Shown: positions 21,167 to 34,488, counted from the stretch's first letter. The stretch is DNA of 64,000 bases from Isachenkonia alkalipeptolytica (GCF_009910325.1 NZ_SUMG01000015.1:1-64000), one strand, 5' to 3'. Notes: a model not told the origin generated them from the sequence alone. Numbers and translations: made by a program.

Positions 21167-23242
21167 TTACTTCTTGCCTTCTTTAATTTCTTCTGCAATA
21201 CTTCGGGGTACCTGTTCATAGTGATCAAAGTGCATAGTGTAGTTAGCTCGTCCCTGGGTGTTGGATCGAAGGTCCGTAGAATAACCGAACATTTCTCCAA
21301 GGGGTACAAAGGCTTTGATCGCTTGTACGCCTCCCACTCGAGGCTCCATTCCTTCGACCTTGGCTCGTCTGGAGTTCAAGTCTCCAATACAATCTCCCAG
21401 GTAATCTTCCGGCGTAACCACTTCCACTTTCATGTAGGGTTCCAGAAGTACAGGCGTTCCTTTTCTCAGTCCCTCTTTAAATGCCATGGATCCGGCAACT
21501 TTAAAGGCCATTTCCGAGGAGTCTACATCATGGTAAGAACCATCATATAGTTCCACTTTTACGTCCACCACTTCAAACCCGGCAATTTCTCCGTTTTCCA
21601 TGGCTTCTTGAATTCCTGCGTCAACCGCCGGAATGTATTCTTTCGGAATAGCTCCTCCGACTGTTTTGTTCACAAACTCATAACCGGTACCGGGCTCTTG
21701 AGGATAAATTCGCATTTTAACGTGTCCATACTGTCCTCTACCACCGGATTGACGAGCATATTTCTTATCGATATCCACTTCTTGAGAAATCGTTTCTTTA
21801 TAAGCTACCTGAGGCTTACCTACGGTAGCCTCCACTTTGAATTCCCGAAGCATACGATCAACAATGATGTCCAGATGAAGTTCACCCATACCGGAAATAA
21901 TCGTTTGTCCCGTCTCTTCATCGGTGTGGGCTCTAAAGGTGGGGTCCTCTTCCGATAGCTTTTGTAGGGCAATACTCATTTTTTCCTGTCCCGCCTTCGT
22001 CTTAGGCTCAATGGCCACGGCGATCACCGGCTCAGGGAATACCATGGATTCAAGAATTACCTGGGAGTTTTCCGCACTAAGGGTGTCTCCCGTTGCAGTA
22101 TCCTTCAGGCCTACAGCTGCTGCAATGTCTCCGGCATACACTTTTGTAAGTTCCTGCCGGGTGTTTGCATGCATCTGTAGAATACGACCGATTCGCTCTT
22201 TCTTGCCCTTTGTCGAGTTATATACATAGGAACCGGACTCTAGGGTTCCTGAATATACTCGGAAAAAGGCAAGTTTACCAACGTAAGGGTCTGCCATAAT
22301 TTTAAACGCTAAGGCCGCAAAAGGCTCATCATCGGAAGCTTTTCTGGATACTTCCTCATCAGAATCTTTTAAAACACCGGTAATCGGTGGTACGTCCAGG
22401 GGTGAAGGCATTAATAGCACTACATAATCCAATAGACGCTGAACACCCTTGTTTTTGTAAGCCGATCCGCAAAGTACCGGTACAATTTTATTATCCACGG
22501 TTCCTTGTCGTAAACCTTGTTCGATCTCTTCTTGGGTAATTTCTTCCCCTTCAAGATATTTCATCATCAGCTCTTCGTCATTTTCCGCAACGGCTTCCAC
22601 CAGTTTTTCCCGGTATTCATCCGCAAGCTCTTTCATGTCTTCCGGAATTTCCGTTACTTCCATTTCCTGACCAAGATCATCATGATAGATTGTGGCATTC
22701 ATCTTAATCAAATCGACAATCCCTTTGAAATAATCTTCTTTGCCGATGGGTAACTGGATTGGCACCGCTTTGGCACCTAATCGGTCTTCCATCATGCCCA
22801 CTACATTAAAGTAATCCGCACCTAAAATATCCATTTTATTTACAAAAGCAATTCGCGGCACTTTGTACTTATCCGCTTGTCTCCAAACGGTTTCCGATTG
22901 GGGTTCCACTCCGCCTTTGGCACAGAAAACCGCAACCGCACCATCCAACACTCTAAGGGATCGTTCTACTTCAACAGTGAAGTCAACGTGTCCTGGTGTA
23001 TCAATGATGTTGACTCTATGGTCATTCCACTCGCAAGTTGTCGCAGCGGAAGTAATAGTAATTCCCCGTTCTTTTTCCTGGTCCATCCAATCCATTTGTG
23101 AGGCTCCCGCATGGGTTTCGCCTAACTTACGGATTCTACCTGCATAAAACAATACCCGTTCCGTTGTTGTTGTTTTACCGGCATCGATGTGAGCCATAAT
23201 TCCAATATTTCTAGTTCTCTCTAATGGGAATTTCCGTGACAC
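21167..23242 (-). CDS. fusA: Elongation factor G
   Basis: EF-G is the translocase GTPase. The 691 residues contain G1 [12 protein letters not shown] (about 17), [11 protein letters not shown]3 DTPGHVDF and G4 NKMD, and the domain IV loop [11 protein letters not shown] (about 500). It lies between rpsG and tuf, the canonical str order. It is clearly the housekeeping copy; a divergent paralogue is encoded at 52533-54608. Confidence 0.99.
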   Translation of the reverse strand: MSRKFPLERTRNIGIMAHIDAGKTTTTERVLFYAGRIRKLGETHAGASQMDWMDQEKERGITITSAATTCEWNDHRVNIIDTPGHVDFTVEVERSLRVLDGAVAVFCAKGGVEPQSETVWRQADKYKVPRIAFVNKMDILGADYFNVVGMMEDRLGAKAVPIQLPIGKEDYFKGIVDLIKMNATIYHDDLGQEMEVTEIPEDMKELADEYREKLVEAVAENDEELMMKYLEGEEITQEEIEQGLRQGTVDNKIVPVLCGSAYKNKGVQRLLDYVVLLMPSPLDVPPITGVLKDSDEEVSRKASDDEPFAALAFKIMADPYVGKLAFFRVYSGTLESGSYVYNSTKGKKERIGRILQMHANTRQELTKVYAGDIAAAVGLKDTATGDTLSAENSQVILESMVFPEPVIAVAIEPKTKAGQEKMSIALQKLSEEDPTFRAHTDEETGQTIISGMGELHLDIIVDRMLREFKVEATVGKPQVAYKETISQEVDIDKKYARQSGGRGQYGHVKMRIYPQEPGTGYEFVNKTVGGAIPKEYIPAVDAGIQEAMENGEIAGFEVVDVKVELYDGSYHDVDSSEMAFKVAGSMAFKEGLRKGTPVLLEPYMKVEVVTPEDYLGDCIGDLNSRRAKVEGMEPRVGGVQAIKAFVPLGEMFGYSTDLRSNTQGRANYTMHFDHYEQVPRSIAEEIKEGKK

Positions 23243-23286
23243 TGTAATCCTCCTCTCACATACTTAAAGGCAAACTCTTATTAGTT

Positions 23287-23805
<519 letters not shown>

Positions 23806-23867
23806 TTAAGTAGTGGCCGTTGTGCTCTATATATACAATATATATAAAATCATTACGACTTCATGAC

Positions 23868-24281
23868 TTATTTCTTTGGTCTTTTGGTACCATACTTTGA
23901 TCTTCCTTGAACTCGATTTTCTACTCCTGCTGTATCCAATGTTCCTCGGACAACATGGTATCGAACTCCCGGTAAATCTTTGATTTTTCCACCTCTAATC
24001 AGTACAACACTGTGTTCTTGTAAGTTGTGACCAATTCCGGGGATGTAAGCTGTAACTTCAATTCCATTGGTCAGTCGAACTCTTGCTACTTTTCTCAGGG
24101 CAGAGTTAGGCTTCTTTGGAGTGATGGTTTTAACAGCGGTACATACACCTCGTTTTTGTGGCGCACTTTGATCAGTTGCCATTCTTCTTTGGGAGTCAAA
24201 TCCCTTTTGAAGAGCTGGAGCCCCTGACGTCTTAGTGATCTTCTTTCTTCCTTTTTTTACTAATTGATTGATAGTAGGCAT
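23868..24281 (-). CDS. rpsL: 30S ribosomal protein S12
   Basis: S12 is the decoding-centre protein and the streptomycin-resistance target. The 137 residues start [34 protein letters not shown] and [20 protein letters not shown] show wild-type residues at the usual resistance positions. The ATG at 24281 is 8 nt from AAGGAGG. Confidence 0.98.
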   Translation of the reverse strand: MPTINQLVKKGRKKITKTSGAPALQKGFDSQRRMATDQSAPQKRGVCTAVKTITPKKPNSALRKVARVRLTNGIEVTAYIPGIGHNLQEHSVVLIRGGKIKDLPGVRYHVVRGTLDTAGVENRVQGRSKYGTKRPKK

Positions 24282-24319
24282 TCCTTGCACCTCCTTTCAA
24301 GGCTAGAATCTTTTATAGG

Positions 24320-24577
24320 TTAATTTTCATTAACTGCATCTTTAATTAACGCCACCACGGCAGCATTAAGGCTGATCCCGCACTTTCGACCCAATTGCTT
24401 CATGGTCTCCACGCGGAGAACTTCAATGGATTCTTCCTCAGCTTGTCGTAAAAGAGGCTCTACAATATGGGGTTGAGCATCCTTGGCAATAATCAGCTTC
24501 CGAACTTCTTTGTTCTTCATGGCTCGGGTGGATTCTTTAAAGCCTACGACTTTATTTTTCTTTTTCAGATCGTCCAT
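24320..24577 (-). CDS. ybxF: L7Ae-family ribosome-associated protein (YbxF-like)
   Basis: A protein of 85 residues with the L7Ae/L30e fold. The conserved core includes KLIIAKDAQPHIVEPLLRQA and a C-terminal CGISLNAAVVALIKD. The same gene lies between rpoC and rpsL in Bacillus (ybxF), whose product binds K-turn RNA. Its role in the ribosome is not settled. It is followed 38 bp later by rpsL and preceded by a small hairpin at 24602-24629. Confidence 0.9.
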   Translation of the reverse strand: MDDLKKKNKVVGFKESTRAMKNKEVRKLIIAKDAQPHIVEPLLRQAEEESIEVLRVETMKQLGRKCGISLNAAVVALIKDAVNEN

Positions 24578-24676
24578 TGGTCAGCTTCCTCCTTTGTTGT
24601 CACCTGAGAGATCCTAAGACCCCTCAGGTTTCACAAGGCTGCGCATTTTACGCACTAAAACATTTTATCATTAGTG

Positions 24677-27600
24677 TTATTCCGTGTCAACTGCTTGGTT
24701 TGTATTTCCTTCCTCTAGTAAAATCTCTTCTGTGGGGACCTCATCGGCGGCTATCTCTTGGTCCGGTTGGGCTAAGTTATTCACGGCAATATTTTTATAC
24801 CGTTTCATTCCCGTTCCCGCAGGGATCAATTTCCCGATAATCACATTCTCCTTAAGGCCGATTAAGTGATCCTCTTTCCCTTTTATGGCAGCGTCCGTCA
24901 GCACTCTTGTGGTCTCCTGGAAGGAAGCGGCAGATAAAAAGGAGTCCGTGGCAAGGGAGGCCTTGGTAATGCCAAGCAGGGTTTCTGAATAGGATGAGGG
25001 TTCAAGTCCTGCCTGTACAGCCTCATCGTTGACTTTAATGAGATCGAATACATTTTCCAGGGTTCCCGGTAAAAGATCCGTATCCCCCATGTCTTCCACC
25101 TTTACCCGGCTAAGCATTTGTCTTACGATCACTTCTACGTGTTTATCATCGATATCCACCCCTTGAAGGCGGTAAACCTTTTGCACTTCCTTGATGATAT
25201 AGTTCTGTACGCCAATGGTTCCTTTAATGCTCAGGATGTCATGGGGATTTACGGAACCTTCCGTAACCTCATCCCCCTTTTCGATGATTTGTCCGTTATC
25301 TACTTTGATCCGGGCACTGTAAGGAATCTCATATTTCTTTTCATCCTCTTCGTTTTTAACGATCACTTCCCGCTTCTTGGCGCTTTCCTTAAGGGTAACT
25401 TCCCCTTCGATTTCCGAAATGATGGCAAGCCCCTTAGGCTTTCTCGCCTCAAAAAGCTCTTCGATTCTTGGAAGACCCTGGGTAATATCCGCACCGGCGA
25501 CCCCTCCCGTATGGAAGGTTCTCATGGTAAGCTGGGTTCCCGGTTCACCAATGGATTGGGCTGCGATAATACCGACGGCTTCTCCTACCTCTACGGATTT
25601 TCCTGTAGCCAAGTTCCTTCCGTAGCATTTAGCGCAGACTCCATGCTTGGTTTTACAATTTAAGGTGGTTCGAATGTTCAGCTCTTCCACCCCGGTTGCC
25701 ACAATAGCCTCCGCCTCTTCTTCCTCAATCAGTTCATTTCTTTTAACGATTATTTCTCCGGTTTCCGGATTCAGTAAATCCTCAGAAGCATATCGGCCCA
25801 CCAGTCGATCATACAGGGCTTCAATGACTTCATTGCCGTCTTTATAGGCATGGACTTTTGTAGCGTCTTCCGTGCCGCAGTCCAGTTCTCTTACAATAAC
25901 GTCTTGGGAAACATCCACCAGTCTCCGTGTCAGATATCCGGAGTCAGCGGTTCGTAGGGCTGTATCCGCAAGACCTTTCCGGGCGCCGTGGGTGGAAATA
26001 AAGTATTCCAGTACCGTAAGACCTTCCCGGAAGTTTGCGGTGATCGGCATTTCTACCGTGTGACCGCTGGCATTGGCCATTAAGCCACGCATGCCTCCCA
26101 GTTGTCGGATCTGGTTCTTACTTCCCCTTGCTCCGGAGTGGGCCATGATGAAAAGATTATTCATCCGGTCCAGCCCTTCCATCAGTTTATCCGTTACCAG
26201 ATCCGTGGTCTCCGACCAGGTTTCGATTACCTTATCGTAACGCTCATCATCGGAAATCAGACCTCGTCGATAAGCTTTTTCAAACTTTTCAACTTTGCCC
26301 TCTGCCTCTTGTAATAAGGCTACCTTGGCTTCCGGTACATCAATATCGGAAACGCCGATGGTGATGGCTCCCTTGGTAGAGTACTTAAAGCCCATTCCTT
26401 TGATGTAGTCCAGAAGTTTAACGGTTTCATTGTTGCCGAACTTCCTGAAACACTTCCCGATAATGGCTCCCAGGGCTTTTTTATCACATAAAAAGTCAAC
26501 TTCCAGGGCATAGGGGTCCTTCTCCCGATCAACAAATCCAAGGTTTTGGGGGACTTCCTCATTAAAGATGAAACGTCCCACGGTGCTTTCCACCAGTTTT
26601 CCCGTATCCTTTTCATGCAGTTTTCTCCGGACCTTCACCTTGGAATGAAGGCTGACATATCCATTGGCGTAGGCCATAATCATTTCATCCTGATCTTTAA
26701 AGACCATCCCTTCACCCTTGGCCCCATCCTGATCGATGGTCAGGTAGTAGCTACCAAGAACCATATCCTGGGTAGGGGTGGTAATCGGCTCTCCGTCCTT
26801 TGGTGCTAAAATGTTGTTCGGGGAAAGCATTAGGAATCGGCATTCCGCCTGGGCTTCCATAGACAGCGGCACATGAACCGCCATTTGGTCTCCGTCAAAG
26901 TCTGCATTATAGGCGGTACAAACTAAGGGATGCAGTTTAATGGCTTTTCCTTCCACAAGGACCGGTTCAAAGGCTTGAATCCCCAGTCTATGCAAGGTCG
27001 GTGCCCGGTTTAGGAGCACCGGGTGTTCCTTGATCACATCCTCCAGCACATCCCAGACTTCCGGTTTTATCTTTTCAACCATTTTTTTGGCGCTTTTTAT
27101 ATTGTGGGCTTGATCTCCCGAAACCAGTCGTTTCATTACAAAGGGTTTAAAGAGCTCCAAGGCCATTTTCTTTGGCAGGCCACATTGGTAAAATTTCAGT
27201 TCCGGTCCAACAACGATTACTGAACGTCCCGAGTAATCCACCCGTTTCCCGAGAAGATTTTGCCGGAATCGACCCTGCTTTCCCTTTAGCATATCGGAAA
27301 GGGATTTCAGCGGCCGGTTTCCCGGTCCGGTTACGGGCTTTCCTCTACGGCCGTTATCAATTAAAGCGTCCACCGCTTCCTGAAGCATTCTTTTTTCATT
27401 ACGGACAATAATGTCCGGGGCTCCCAAATCCAGTAGTCGCTTCAACCGATTATCCCGGTTGATAACCCTACGGTATAAGTCGTTCAAATCGGAAGTGGCA
27501 AATCTTCCTCCATCCAATTGAACCATGGGGCGTAGGTCCGGTGGAATCACCGGTACCGCCTCTAGAATCATCCATTCCGGTTTGTTTCCGGATTTTCTAA

Positions 27601-28246
27601 AGGCCTCCACAACTTCCAGCCTTCGAATGGTTCGCACCCGTTTTTGTCCCGTGCTTTCCTTTAAGTTTTGCCGAAGTTCCGTATTCAAGCTTTCCAGATC
27701 AATATTTTTCAGTACATCTTTAACCGCTTCCGCACCCATGGCGGCTTTAAAGGTGTTTCCGTACTTTTCCAGAGCATCGTTATATTCTTTTTCCGTTAAT
27801 ACCTGTTTTTCTGTAAGTCCTGTATCCCCGGGATCCGTAACCAGGTACGCTGCAAAGTACAGCACCTTTTCCAAGGATCTCGGCGACATATCCAAAATCA
27901 GTCCCATTCTACTGGGGATGCCTTTGAAATACCAAATATGAGATACCGGGGCCGCCAGTTCAATGTGCCCCATTCTTTCCCTTCTCACCTTTGCCTTGGT
28001 CACCTCAACGCCGCAACGGTCACACACAACCCCTTTATGACGAACTCTTTTGTACTTTCCGCAATGACATTCCCAGTCCTTCGTCGGTCCGAAAATCTCC
28101 TCACAAAAGAGCCCCTTCTTTTCAGGTTTTAATGTTCGATAGTTAATTGTTTCCGGTTTTTTTACTTCTCCCCTTGACCACTGTCTGATTTTCTCTGCGG
28201 ATGCTAAACCGATTTTGATGGATTCAAAATTATTTAATTCACACAA
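24677..28246 (-). CDS. rpoC: RNA polymerase beta' subunit
   Basis: Beta' holds the active-site magnesium in [15 protein letters not shown] and a zinc site near the N-terminus ([20 protein letters not shown]), plus the second zinc cluster with [14 protein letters not shown] chose the TTG at 28246, which has AAAGGAG 9 nt upstream and gives the conserved opening [19 protein letters not shown] and about 1,189 residues. Upstream ATGs at 28273 and 28294 lack a ribosome-binding site. It is 54 bp after rpoB. Confidence 0.95.
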   Translation of the reverse strand: MCELNNFESIKIGLASAEKIRQWSRGEVKKPETINYRTLKPEKKGLFCEEIFGPTKDWECHCGKYKRVRHKGVVCDRCGVEVTKAKVRRERMGHIELAAPVSHIWYFKGIPSRMGLILDMSPRSLEKVLYFAAYLVTDPGDTGLTEKQVLTEKEYNDALEKYGNTFKAAMGAEAVKDVLKNIDLESLNTELRQNLKESTGQKRVRTIRRLEVVEAFRKSGNKPEWMILEAVPVIPPDLRPMVQLDGGRFATSDLNDLYRRVINRDNRLKRLLDLGAPDIIVRNEKRMLQEAVDALIDNGRRGKPVTGPGNRPLKSLSDMLKGKQGRFRQNLLGKRVDYSGRSVIVVGPELKFYQCGLPKKMALELFKPFVMKRLVSGDQAHNIKSAKKMVEKIKPEVWDVLEDVIKEHPVLLNRAPTLHRLGIQAFEPVLVEGKAIKLHPLVCTAYNADFDGDQMAVHVPLSMEAQAECRFLMLSPNNILAPKDGEPITTPTQDMVLGSYYLTIDQDGAKGEGMVFKDQDEMIMAYANGYVSLHSKVKVRRKLHEKDTGKLVESTVGRFIFNEEVPQNLGFVDREKDPYALEVDFLCDKKALGAIIGKCFRKFGNNETVKLLDYIKGMGFKYSTKGAITIGVSDIDVPEAKVALLQEAEGKVEKFEKAYRRGLISDDERYDKVIETWSETTDLVTDKLMEGLDRMNNLFIMAHSGARGSKNQIRQLGGMRGLMANASGHTVEMPITANFREGLTVLEYFISTHGARKGLADTALRTADSGYLTRRLVDVSQDVIVRELDCGTEDATKVHAYKDGNEVIEALYDRLVGRYASEDLLNPETGEIIVKRNELIEEEEAEAIVATGVEELNIRTTLNCKTKHGVCAKCYGRNLATGKSVEVGEAVGIIAAQSIGEPGTQLTMRTFHTGGVAGADITQGLPRIEELFEARKPKGLAIISEIEGEVTLKESAKKREVIVKNEEDEKKYEIPYSARIKVDNGQIIEKGDEVTEGSVNPHDILSIKGTIGVQNYIIKEVQKVYRLQGVDIDDKHVEVIVRQMLSRVKVEDMGDTDLLPGTLENVFDLIKVNDEAVQAGLEPSSYSETLLGITKASLATDSFLSAASFQETTRVLTDAAIKGKEDHLIGLKENVIIGKLIPAGTGMKRYKNIAVNNLAQPDQEIAADEVPTEEILLEEGNTNQAVDTE

Positions 28247-28300
28247 GGAGTATCGCTCCTTTCCACTTTTCATGATTTTTTTATCTGCCTGCAAGAATTG

Positions 28301-31300
28301 TTATTCTTCTTCACTGTTTATATCTTCTACCACTGCATCTTCTTTTACTGTATCCTTTTCCTTCGGTGGATTTAAGGATACCGGTGCCTCTTCCAGGCCT
28401 AAATCGGAACCTTCGGTGTCCAGACTCTCCCGGATTTCAATTTCCGTTTCACGATCCCTTAACACTTTAACGTCCAGGGCTAAACTCTGAAGTTCTTTGA
28501 TTAAGACTTTGAAAGACTCGGGAATTCCCGGTTCCGGAACATTTTCTCCCTTGACAATGCTTTCATAGGTTTTCACACGGCCTACCACATCATCGGACTT
28601 TACCGTTAAAATTTCCTGTAGAGTGTGAGCGGAGCCATAGGCCTCTAAGGCCCAAACTTCCATTTCTCCAAACCGCTGTCCACCGAACTGTGCCTTACCA
28701 CCCAGGGGCTGCTGGGTAACTAAGGAGTAAGGCCCCGTACTCCTTGCATGGATTTTATTATCAACTAAGTGATGCAGTTTCAGCATATACATATACCCCG
28801 TGGTTACATCGTTATCAAATTTCTCCCCGGTTCTTCCGTCAATCAGCGGCACTTTACCGGTTTCGCTGAAGCCCGCTTCTTTTAAAGCCTCCATGATGTC
28901 ATATTCGTTCGCTCCGTCAAATACGGGAGTGGCTACTTTCCAGTTTAACGCCTTCGCCGCAAGACCTAAATGGATTTCCAGCACCTGACCGATGTTCATT
29001 CGCGAGGGTACACCCAGGGGATTTAAAACAATCTCCACCGGGGTTCCATCGGGTAAGAAAGGCATGTCCTCTTCCGGAAGAATCCGGGAGATTACCCCTT
29101 TGTTTCCGTGTCTTCCCGCCATTTTGTCCCCTACGTTGATTTTCTTTTTCTTTGCAATATACACTCTTACCAGTTCATTTACCCCGGGGGATAATTCATC
29201 GCCGTTTTCCCGGGTAAATACTTTGATATCTATAATAATCCCGTTTTCCCCGTGGGGAACTTTCAGGGAGGTGTCTCGAACTTCTCTCGCTTTTTCACCG
29301 AAAATTGCTCTTAAGAGTCGTTCCTCCGCAGTGAGTTCCGTCTCCCCTTTTGGGGTGACCTTTCCTACCAGGATGTCACCGGAGTCCACTTCTGCACCGA
29401 TGCGGATGATCCCCCGCTCGTCCAGATTTCTCAGGGCGTCCTCAGAAACATTGGGAATATCCCGGGTGATCTCTTCCGGTCCCAGTTTTGTATCCCGGGC
29501 GTCGGACTCATACTCTTCTATATGAAGGGATGTTAGGGAATCTTCCCTTACCAGCCGCTCATTAATCAGTATCGCATCCTCGAAGTTATACCCTTCCCAA
29601 GGCATAAAGGCTACCAGGCAGTTTCTGCCCAGGGCCAGTTCTCCGTTGTCCGTGGAGGGTCCATCGGCTAATACGTCACCTTTTTTAACGAACTCCCCTT
29701 TGTTGACCAAGGGCTTTTGATTAAAGCAGGTCCCTTGGTTCGACCTTTTAAACTTCAAAAGATTGTGTCGTTCTTTATTTCCGTTTTCTCCTTTGATCAC
29801 AATTTCCGTCGCTGTGGATTTTTCCACAACGCCTTCAGTTTCCGCAACAATAACAACTCCTGAATCCTTTGCCGCACGATACTCCATTCCCGTTCCGATT
29901 ATAGGAGCGTCGGTTTTTAACAAAGGTACGGATTGCCGCTGCATGTTGGATCCCATCAGGGCCCGGTTCGCATCATCGTTTTCCAGGAAAGGGATCATGG
30001 CTGTGGCTACGGATACAACTTGCTTCGGTGATACGTCCATGTAGTCCACTTCGTCCCGGGGCACTACATCAATGGCACCGTTATAGGTTCGACAAGTCAC
30101 CTTGCTGTTTACAAATCGTCCTTCTTCATCCAGAGGCTCATTGGCCTGGGCAATAATGGCCACGTCTTCATCATCCGCCGTTAAGTACTGGGTTTTTTCC
30201 AACACGATGGCGCTTTCCTTGTCCACAATTCGGTAAGGGGACTCCGTGAAACCATACTCATTAATTCTTGCATAGGAACTCAGGGAGTTGATCAGTCCGA
30301 TGTTGGGTCCCTCTGGAGTTTCAATAGGGCACATTCTTCCGTAATGGGAATGATGCACGTCTCGCACCGCAAAGCCTGCCCTTTCTCTGGAAAGGCCGCC
30401 CGGTCCGAGGGCCGAGAGTCTTCTTTTATGGGTCAGTTCCGCTAAAGGATTGGTCTGATCCATAAACTGGGATAATTGAGAACTTCCGAAAAACTCTTTT
30501 ATCGATGCCGCCACCGGCCGAATATTGATTAAGGCTTGAGGTGTAACGGTTTCCACGTCTTGTATGGTCATTCTTTCCTTTACCACCCGTTCCATCCGGG
30601 AAAGGCCGATCCGGAATTGATTTTGCATCAACTCTCCCACGGATCGCAGTCTTCGATTCCCCAGGTGGTCGATGTCATCGGTGTTCCCGATTCCGTGGAT
30701 CAGGTTAAACACATAACTAATAGAAGCTATAATGTCAGAGTGGATAATGTTTTTCGGTACCAGTTCCCGTCTCCGATCTTTTAAAGCTCCTTTGATTTCA
30801 TCTTCCGTTTCACTGCTGTCTAAAATTTCTTTTAACACGGGATAATAAACCTTCTCCCGCAGTTTATACTCTGAAAGGTCGAAGTCCAAGTATTTTTTCG
30901 GATCCACAAACCGGTTCCCGATCACCTTTACGATCCGGTCTTCTGCGCCATAAACCTTCACTTCATAGATCCCTAAATTTTCTACTTCAAAGGCTTTAGC
31001 TTTGGATATCTTCGTACCTTCTTCTACAATGATTTCTCCCGTTGATTCATCAACAATATCCATTGCCGCTACTTGGTTTGTAATTCTCCGCGCAATGGAA
31101 AGTTTCTTATTAAATTTGTATCTTCCAACCTTTGCCAAGTCATACCGCTTGGGATCATAGAACAGGGAGTTCAAAAGAGTTCTTGCACTATCTAAGTTGG
31201 GGGGTTCCCCGGGTCTTAGTTTTTTGTAGATTTCAAGCAAGGCTTCTTCTTCATTGGTGGTATTGTCCTTATCTAAGGTGTTTAAAAGGTATTCGTCTTC

Positions 31301-31933
31301 GCCGATTAAATCTTTAACCTGACTGTCGCTGCTGTACCCTAGGGCTCTCAGCAGTACCGTCACCGGTTGTTTTCGGTTTCGATCAATCCGGACGCTGATG
31401 ATTCCGTTGGAGTCCGTCTCATATTCCAGCCATGCTCCCCGATTGGGGATCACCGTTGAGGAATAAAGTTCCCGACCGGAGGTGTCCCGTTCCATGTTGT
31501 AGTACACACCGGGGGACCGAACCAACTGGGTTACGATCACTCTTTCCGCTCCGTTGATAACAAAGGTTCCCGTGTCCGTCATCAGAGGGAAATCCCCCAT
31601 AAATACTTCCTGCTCTTTCACCTCACCGGTCTCTTTGTTGATCAGTCTTACCTTCACCTTTAGAGGGCATGCATAGTTTACATCTCGTTCCTTCGACTCC
31701 GCAACTCCATACTTCGGATCTTCATCCAGGGAATAACCGATGAATTCCAAAATCAGATTTCCCGTATAGTCCTCAATCGGGGAAATATCATTGAAGACTT
31801 CTTCCAGGCCTTCTTTCAAAAACCATTCATAGGAAGACTTTTGCAGTTCGATTAAATTGGGTACGTCAAACACCTCATTAATCTGGGAGTAGGTCATTCT
31901 TTTACTTCTTCCAAGTTGGATAGGACGTGGCAT
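28301..31933 (-). CDS. rpoB: RNA polymerase beta subunit
   Basis: Beta forms the catalytic cleft with beta'. The ATG at 31933 has AAGGAG 8 nt upstream and gives 1,210 residues. The rifampicin region reads [20 protein letters not shown] and then [14 protein letters not shown], all wild-type residues. The conserved [15 protein letters not shown] segment near residue 950 is intact. The acidic C-terminus is typical of Clostridia. It follows the rplL-rpoB attenuator and has its own promoter. Confidence 0.98.
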   Translation of the reverse strand: MPRPIQLGRSKRMTYSQINEVFDVPNLIELQKSSYEWFLKEGLEEVFNDISPIEDYTGNLILEFIGYSLDEDPKYGVAESKERDVNYACPLKVKVRLINKETGEVKEQEVFMGDFPLMTDTGTFVINGAERVIVTQLVRSPGVYYNMERDTSGRELYSSTVIPNRGAWLEYETDSNGIISVRIDRNRKQPVTVLLRALGYSSDSQVKDLIGEDEYLLNTLDKDNTTNEEEALLEIYKKLRPGEPPNLDSARTLLNSLFYDPKRYDLAKVGRYKFNKKLSIARRITNQVAAMDIVDESTGEIIVEEGTKISKAKAFEVENLGIYEVKVYGAEDRIVKVIGNRFVDPKKYLDFDLSEYKLREKVYYPVLKEILDSSETEDEIKGALKDRRRELVPKNIIHSDIIASISYVFNLIHGIGNTDDIDHLGNRRLRSVGELMQNQFRIGLSRMERVVKERMTIQDVETVTPQALINIRPVAASIKEFFGSSQLSQFMDQTNPLAELTHKRRLSALGPGGLSRERAGFAVRDVHHSHYGRMCPIETPEGPNIGLINSLSSYARINEYGFTESPYRIVDKESAIVLEKTQYLTADDEDVAIIAQANEPLDEEGRFVNSKVTCRTYNGAIDVVPRDEVDYMDVSPKQVVSVATAMIPFLENDDANRALMGSNMQRQSVPLLKTDAPIIGTGMEYRAAKDSGVVIVAETEGVVEKSTATEIVIKGENGNKERHNLLKFKRSNQGTCFNQKPLVNKGEFVKKGDVLADGPSTDNGELALGRNCLVAFMPWEGYNFEDAILINERLVREDSLTSLHIEEYESDARDTKLGPEEITRDIPNVSEDALRNLDERGIIRIGAEVDSGDILVGKVTPKGETELTAEERLLRAIFGEKAREVRDTSLKVPHGENGIIIDIKVFTRENGDELSPGVNELVRVYIAKKKKINVGDKMAGRHGNKGVISRILPEEDMPFLPDGTPVEIVLNPLGVPSRMNIGQVLEIHLGLAAKALNWKVATPVFDGANEYDIMEALKEAGFSETGKVPLIDGRTGEKFDNDVTTGYMYMLKLHHLVDNKIHARSTGPYSLVTQQPLGGKAQFGGQRFGEMEVWALEAYGSAHTLQEILTVKSDDVVGRVKTYESIVKGENVPEPGIPESFKVLIKELQSLALDVKVLRDRETEIEIRESLDTEGSDLGLEEAPVSLNPPKEKDTVKEDAVVEDINSEEE

Positions 31934-32014
31934 TGTATTCACTCCTTGCTTTAAATATATATATTACAATTTCTTGTCAAAAAAAATATTACGCACACTT
32001 CAATGCAATATATA

Positions 32015-32044
32015 ATTTTATCATAGTGCTATCAAGAGTGTCAA
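32015..32044 (-). promoter_or_regulatory. Promoter in front of rpoB
   Basis: Minus strand TTGACA (32039-32044), 18 bp, TAAAAT (32015-32020). It lies after the rplL attenuator, about 80 bp before rpoB, so rpoBC can be transcribed independently of rplJL. A second TTGACA closer to rpoB lacks a convincing -10. Confidence 0.8.
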
Positions 32045-32060
32045 TAATTATTTTAGAGAT

Positions 32061-32102
32061 AAAAAAATCAGGCAAGAGTCATCATTATGCGTCTCTTACC
32101 CG
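32061..32102 (-). terminator. rplL-rpoB attenuator/terminator
   Basis: On the minus strand a 10-bp stem with two G-U pairs (32093-32102 with 32069-32078) is followed by ATTTTTTT. It is 45 bp after rplL. A partial terminator here is common and lowers rpoBC relative to rplJL. Confidence 0.85.
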
Positions 32103-32147
32103 ATTAGTTTTGTGATTAATAGTCTGTTGCCGGCATCAAATGTATCA

Positions 32148-32507
32148 CTACTTAAGTTCTACAGTTGCTCCAACTTCTTCTAATTTACTTTTCATTTCTT
32201 CCGCTGCGTCTTTTTCAACGCCTTCTTTTACTGCCTTAGGAGCTTCATCTACTAATGCTTTCGCTTCCTTAAGACCTAGACCGGTGATTTCTCGAACAAT
32301 CTTGATTACTTTAATCTTTCCGGATCCTGCACTTTCAAGAACTACGTCAAAGTCCGTCTTTTCTTCTTCAACTTCTCCGGCAGCACCGGCAGCCGCTACA
32401 GGAGCCGCTGCAGAAACGCCAAACTTCTCCTCCGCTGCTTCTACTAATTCATTAAGTTCTAATACTTTCATGTTTTCAATTGCTTCTAAAATTTCTTGAT
32501 GTGTCAT
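32148..32507 (-). CDS. rplL: 50S ribosomal protein L7/L12
   Basis: This is the stalk protein that recruits translational GTPases. The 119 residues show the N-terminal dimer region, an alanine-rich hinge ([17 protein letters not shown]) and the C-terminal domain with [20 protein letters not shown]. It is 30 bp after rplJ. Confidence 0.98.
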   Translation of the reverse strand: MTHQEILEAIENMKVLELNELVEAAEEKFGVSAAAPVAAAGAAGEVEEEKTDFDVVLESAGSGKIKVIKIVREITGLGLKEAKALVDEAPKAVKEGVEKDAAEEMKSKLEEVGATVELK

Positions 32508-32537
32508 TTATCAAGCACCTCCGATTATTTTTTTTAT

Positions 32538-33038
32538 TTAGGCTTCTTCTTCTTGCTTCTTATCTGCAACCGCTTTAAGCATATATGCAAAATTGGAAAT
32601 TGGAGCTTTAAAGCTTCCAAGAAGTTTTGCAATCAGTTCTTCTCTTGATGGAATGGATGCAACTTTATTTAAGTCTGCACCTTTATACATTTCACCTTCT
32701 AATATACCAACTTTTAGTTCAAGTTTTTCATGATCCTTGGCAAAGTTCTTTGCGATTTTTGCCGGAGCGATGGGATCGTCATAACCGAATGCGATGGCAT
32801 TGGGTCCGTTCAGATCTTCCACTAATGCTTCATTTCCCGTTTCTTTTGCCGCACGTCGAATCAAAGTATTTCGATAAACACTGTAATCCACGCCCGCTTC
32901 TCTAAACTGTTTTCTAAGCTCCGTCGCTTCCGCCACGTCTAATCCTCTATAGTCAACAACCAGCATTGATGTAGAACGATTAAATTTATCTTTGATTTCT
33001 TCCACTATGACTTTCTTCTTTTCAATAGCTTTTGACAC
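32538..33038 (-). CDS. rplJ: 50S ribosomal protein L10
   Basis: L10 anchors the L7/L12 stalk. The 166 residues contain STSMLVVDYRGLDVAEATEL and YRNTLIRRAAKETG. The start is a GTG 9 nt from AGGAGG. Expression is probably controlled by the L10 leader directly upstream (L10-L7/L12 autoregulation). Confidence 0.97.
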   Translation of the reverse strand: MSKAIEKKKVIVEEIKDKFNRSTSMLVVDYRGLDVAEATELRKQFREAGVDYSVYRNTLIRRAAKETGNEALVEDLNGPNAIAFGYDDPIAPAKIAKNFAKDHEKLELKVGILEGEMYKGADLNKVASIPSREELIAKLLGSFKAPISNFAYMLKAVADKKQEEEA

Positions 33039-33052
33039 AGAAGGCCACCTCC

Positions 33053-33212
33053 TTATTTAAAATCTTTCTAAAGCTCCTATTTTGCCTTGAAATTGAAAAA
33101 GACCTTTTACCGTCCGGAGGACATAAAAGGTCTTTGAGTTTCTTATATTCAAAGCCTAAGTAGGAAATTAAGCTTTCGCACCTACTGTCTCCGGCAAAAT
33201 ATTCACATTTGT
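33053..33212 (-). promoter_or_regulatory. Ribosomal protein L10 leader with attenuator
   Basis: The transcribed leader contains the conserved GACAGTAGGTG and CCTACTTAGG segments of the L10 leader RNA, followed by a strong hairpin (AAAGACCTTTTA with TAAAAGGTCTTT) and a short T-rich tail. In Firmicutes, L10-L7/L12 binding to such a leader promotes termination. The terminator stem covers about 33097-33136. Recognition is from memory of the Rfam-type motif. Confidence 0.85.
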
Positions 33213-33218
33213 ATAGTC

Positions 33219-33247
33219 AGTTTATCAGCAAACCTTTGGCCTGTCAA
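33219..33247 (-). promoter_or_regulatory. Promoter of rplJ-rplL
   Basis: Minus strand TTGACA (33242-33247), 17 bp, TAAACT (33219-33224). It begins 5 bp after the rplA stop and starts the L10 leader. Confidence 0.85.
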
Positions 33248-33252
33248 GATGT

Positions 33253-33957
33253 TTATTCGTCGGCTTCCAGTTTCGATGTGCTGACTTTAACTCCTGGTCC
33301 CATGGTGCTTGTCAGGGTTACGCTTCTAAGGTATTGACCCTTAGCTGCCGCAGGCCTCGCTTTAACGATGGCATCCATAAGCGCTTTGTAGTTCTCATGA
33401 ATTTCCTGCTCTCCAAAGGAAACCTTTCCGATTGGAACATGGATAATGTTGCTTTTATCCAGACGATATTCCACCTTACCGGCTTTGATCTCTTTAACCG
33501 CGTTTCCAAGGTCAAAGGTTACCGTTCCGGATTTTGGATTCGGCATTAATCCCTTTGGTCCAAGAACTCGACCTAGTTTTCCAACAACACCCATCATATC
33601 CGGGGTTGCCACAACCACATCAAAGTCGAACCAGTTTTCATTTTGAATTTTATCCGCTAATTCTGCTTCGCCTACGTAATCGGCTCCTGCATTTTTAGCT
33701 TCCTCGGCTTTTTCACCCTTTGCAAAAACCAAAACCTTGACTTCTTTACCGGTACCATGGGGAAGTACAATTGCCCCTCTTACCTGTTGGTCCGCATGTC
33801 TTGAATCCACCCCTAATTTAATATGGGCTTCCACGGTTTCGTCAAATTTTGCTTTTGCTGTTTCTTTAATCAGTTCCACAGCTTTCTTTGGGCTGTACTG
33901 TTTTTGTCGGTCTACCAACTTAACAGAATCTTGATATTTCTTTCCTCTTTTAGCCAT
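33253..33957 (-). CDS. rplA: 50S ribosomal protein L1
   Basis: L1 forms the mobile stalk at the E site and in E. coli represses its own operon. The 234 residues start [18 protein letters not shown] and contain [19 protein letters not shown]. The ATG at 33957 is 8 nt from AAGGAGG; a longer frame exists upstream but is not conserved. Confidence 0.97.
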   Translation of the reverse strand: MAKRGKKYQDSVKLVDRQKQYSPKKAVELIKETAKAKFDETVEAHIKLGVDSRHADQQVRGAIVLPHGTGKEVKVLVFAKGEKAEEAKNAGADYVGEAELADKIQNENWFDFDVVVATPDMMGVVGKLGRVLGPKGLMPNPKSGTVTFDLGNAVKEIKAGKVEYRLDKSNIIHVPIGKVSFGEQEIHENYKALMDAIVKARPAAAKGQYLRSVTLTSTMGPGVKVSTSKLEADE

Positions 33958-34036
33958 TTTATTTCCCTCCTTGTGGTTAAGCGGCTTTTGCCTCCCACTC
34001 ATTCTTCAACATTCTTTTCCTCACTAACCTTCTACT

Positions 34037-34462
34037 CTAGCCTTCTACTTCCACACCCATACTTCTTGCTGTACCTTCAACCATACTCATTGCAGTTTCC
34101 ACTGTAGCAGCATTCAGATCCGGTTGCTTTAATTCTGCGATCTCTTTAATTTGAGCCTTTGTGATTTTACCGACCTTTGCTTTGTTCGGTTCACCGGAAC
34201 CGGACTTCAGTCCAATCGCTTTCTTGATTAAAACCGCCGCCGGTGGAGTTTTGGTGATGAAAGAGAAAGATCGGTCCTGATATACCGTGATGATTACCGG
34301 TATTACAAGTCCTGCATCATCCGCAGTCTTTGCATTAAATTCTTTACAGAACCCCATAATATTAATACCATGTTGTCCAAGAGCAGGGCCTACCGGTGGT
34401 GCCGGAGTCGCTTTCGCTGCTTCTATTTGTAACTTAATTTGTCCAATAACTTTTTTCGCCAT
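34037..34462 (-). CDS. rplK: 50S ribosomal protein L11
   Basis: L11 is in the GTPase-associated centre, is needed for RelA activation and is the thiostrepton target. The 141 residues start [20 protein letters not shown], with the proline-rich [20 protein letters not shown]. Standard place between nusG and rplA. Confidence 0.98.
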   Translation of the reverse strand: MAKKVIGQIKLQIEAAKATPAPPVGPALGQHGINIMGFCKEFNAKTADDAGLVIPVIITVYQDRSFSFITKTPPAAVLIKKAIGLKSGSGEPNKAKVGKITKAQIKEIAELKQPDLNAATVETAMSMVEGTARSMGVEVEG

Positions 34463-34488
34463 GATTACACCTCCTTTAAATACTTGTC

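Noticed and set aside
25118-25663. Plus-strand open frame of 181 codons inside rpoC
   Set aside because: It is antisense to a highly conserved gene, has no ribosome-binding site and its translation resembles no protein; the same holds for the frames at 1485-2018, 28992-29525 and 63256-63786.
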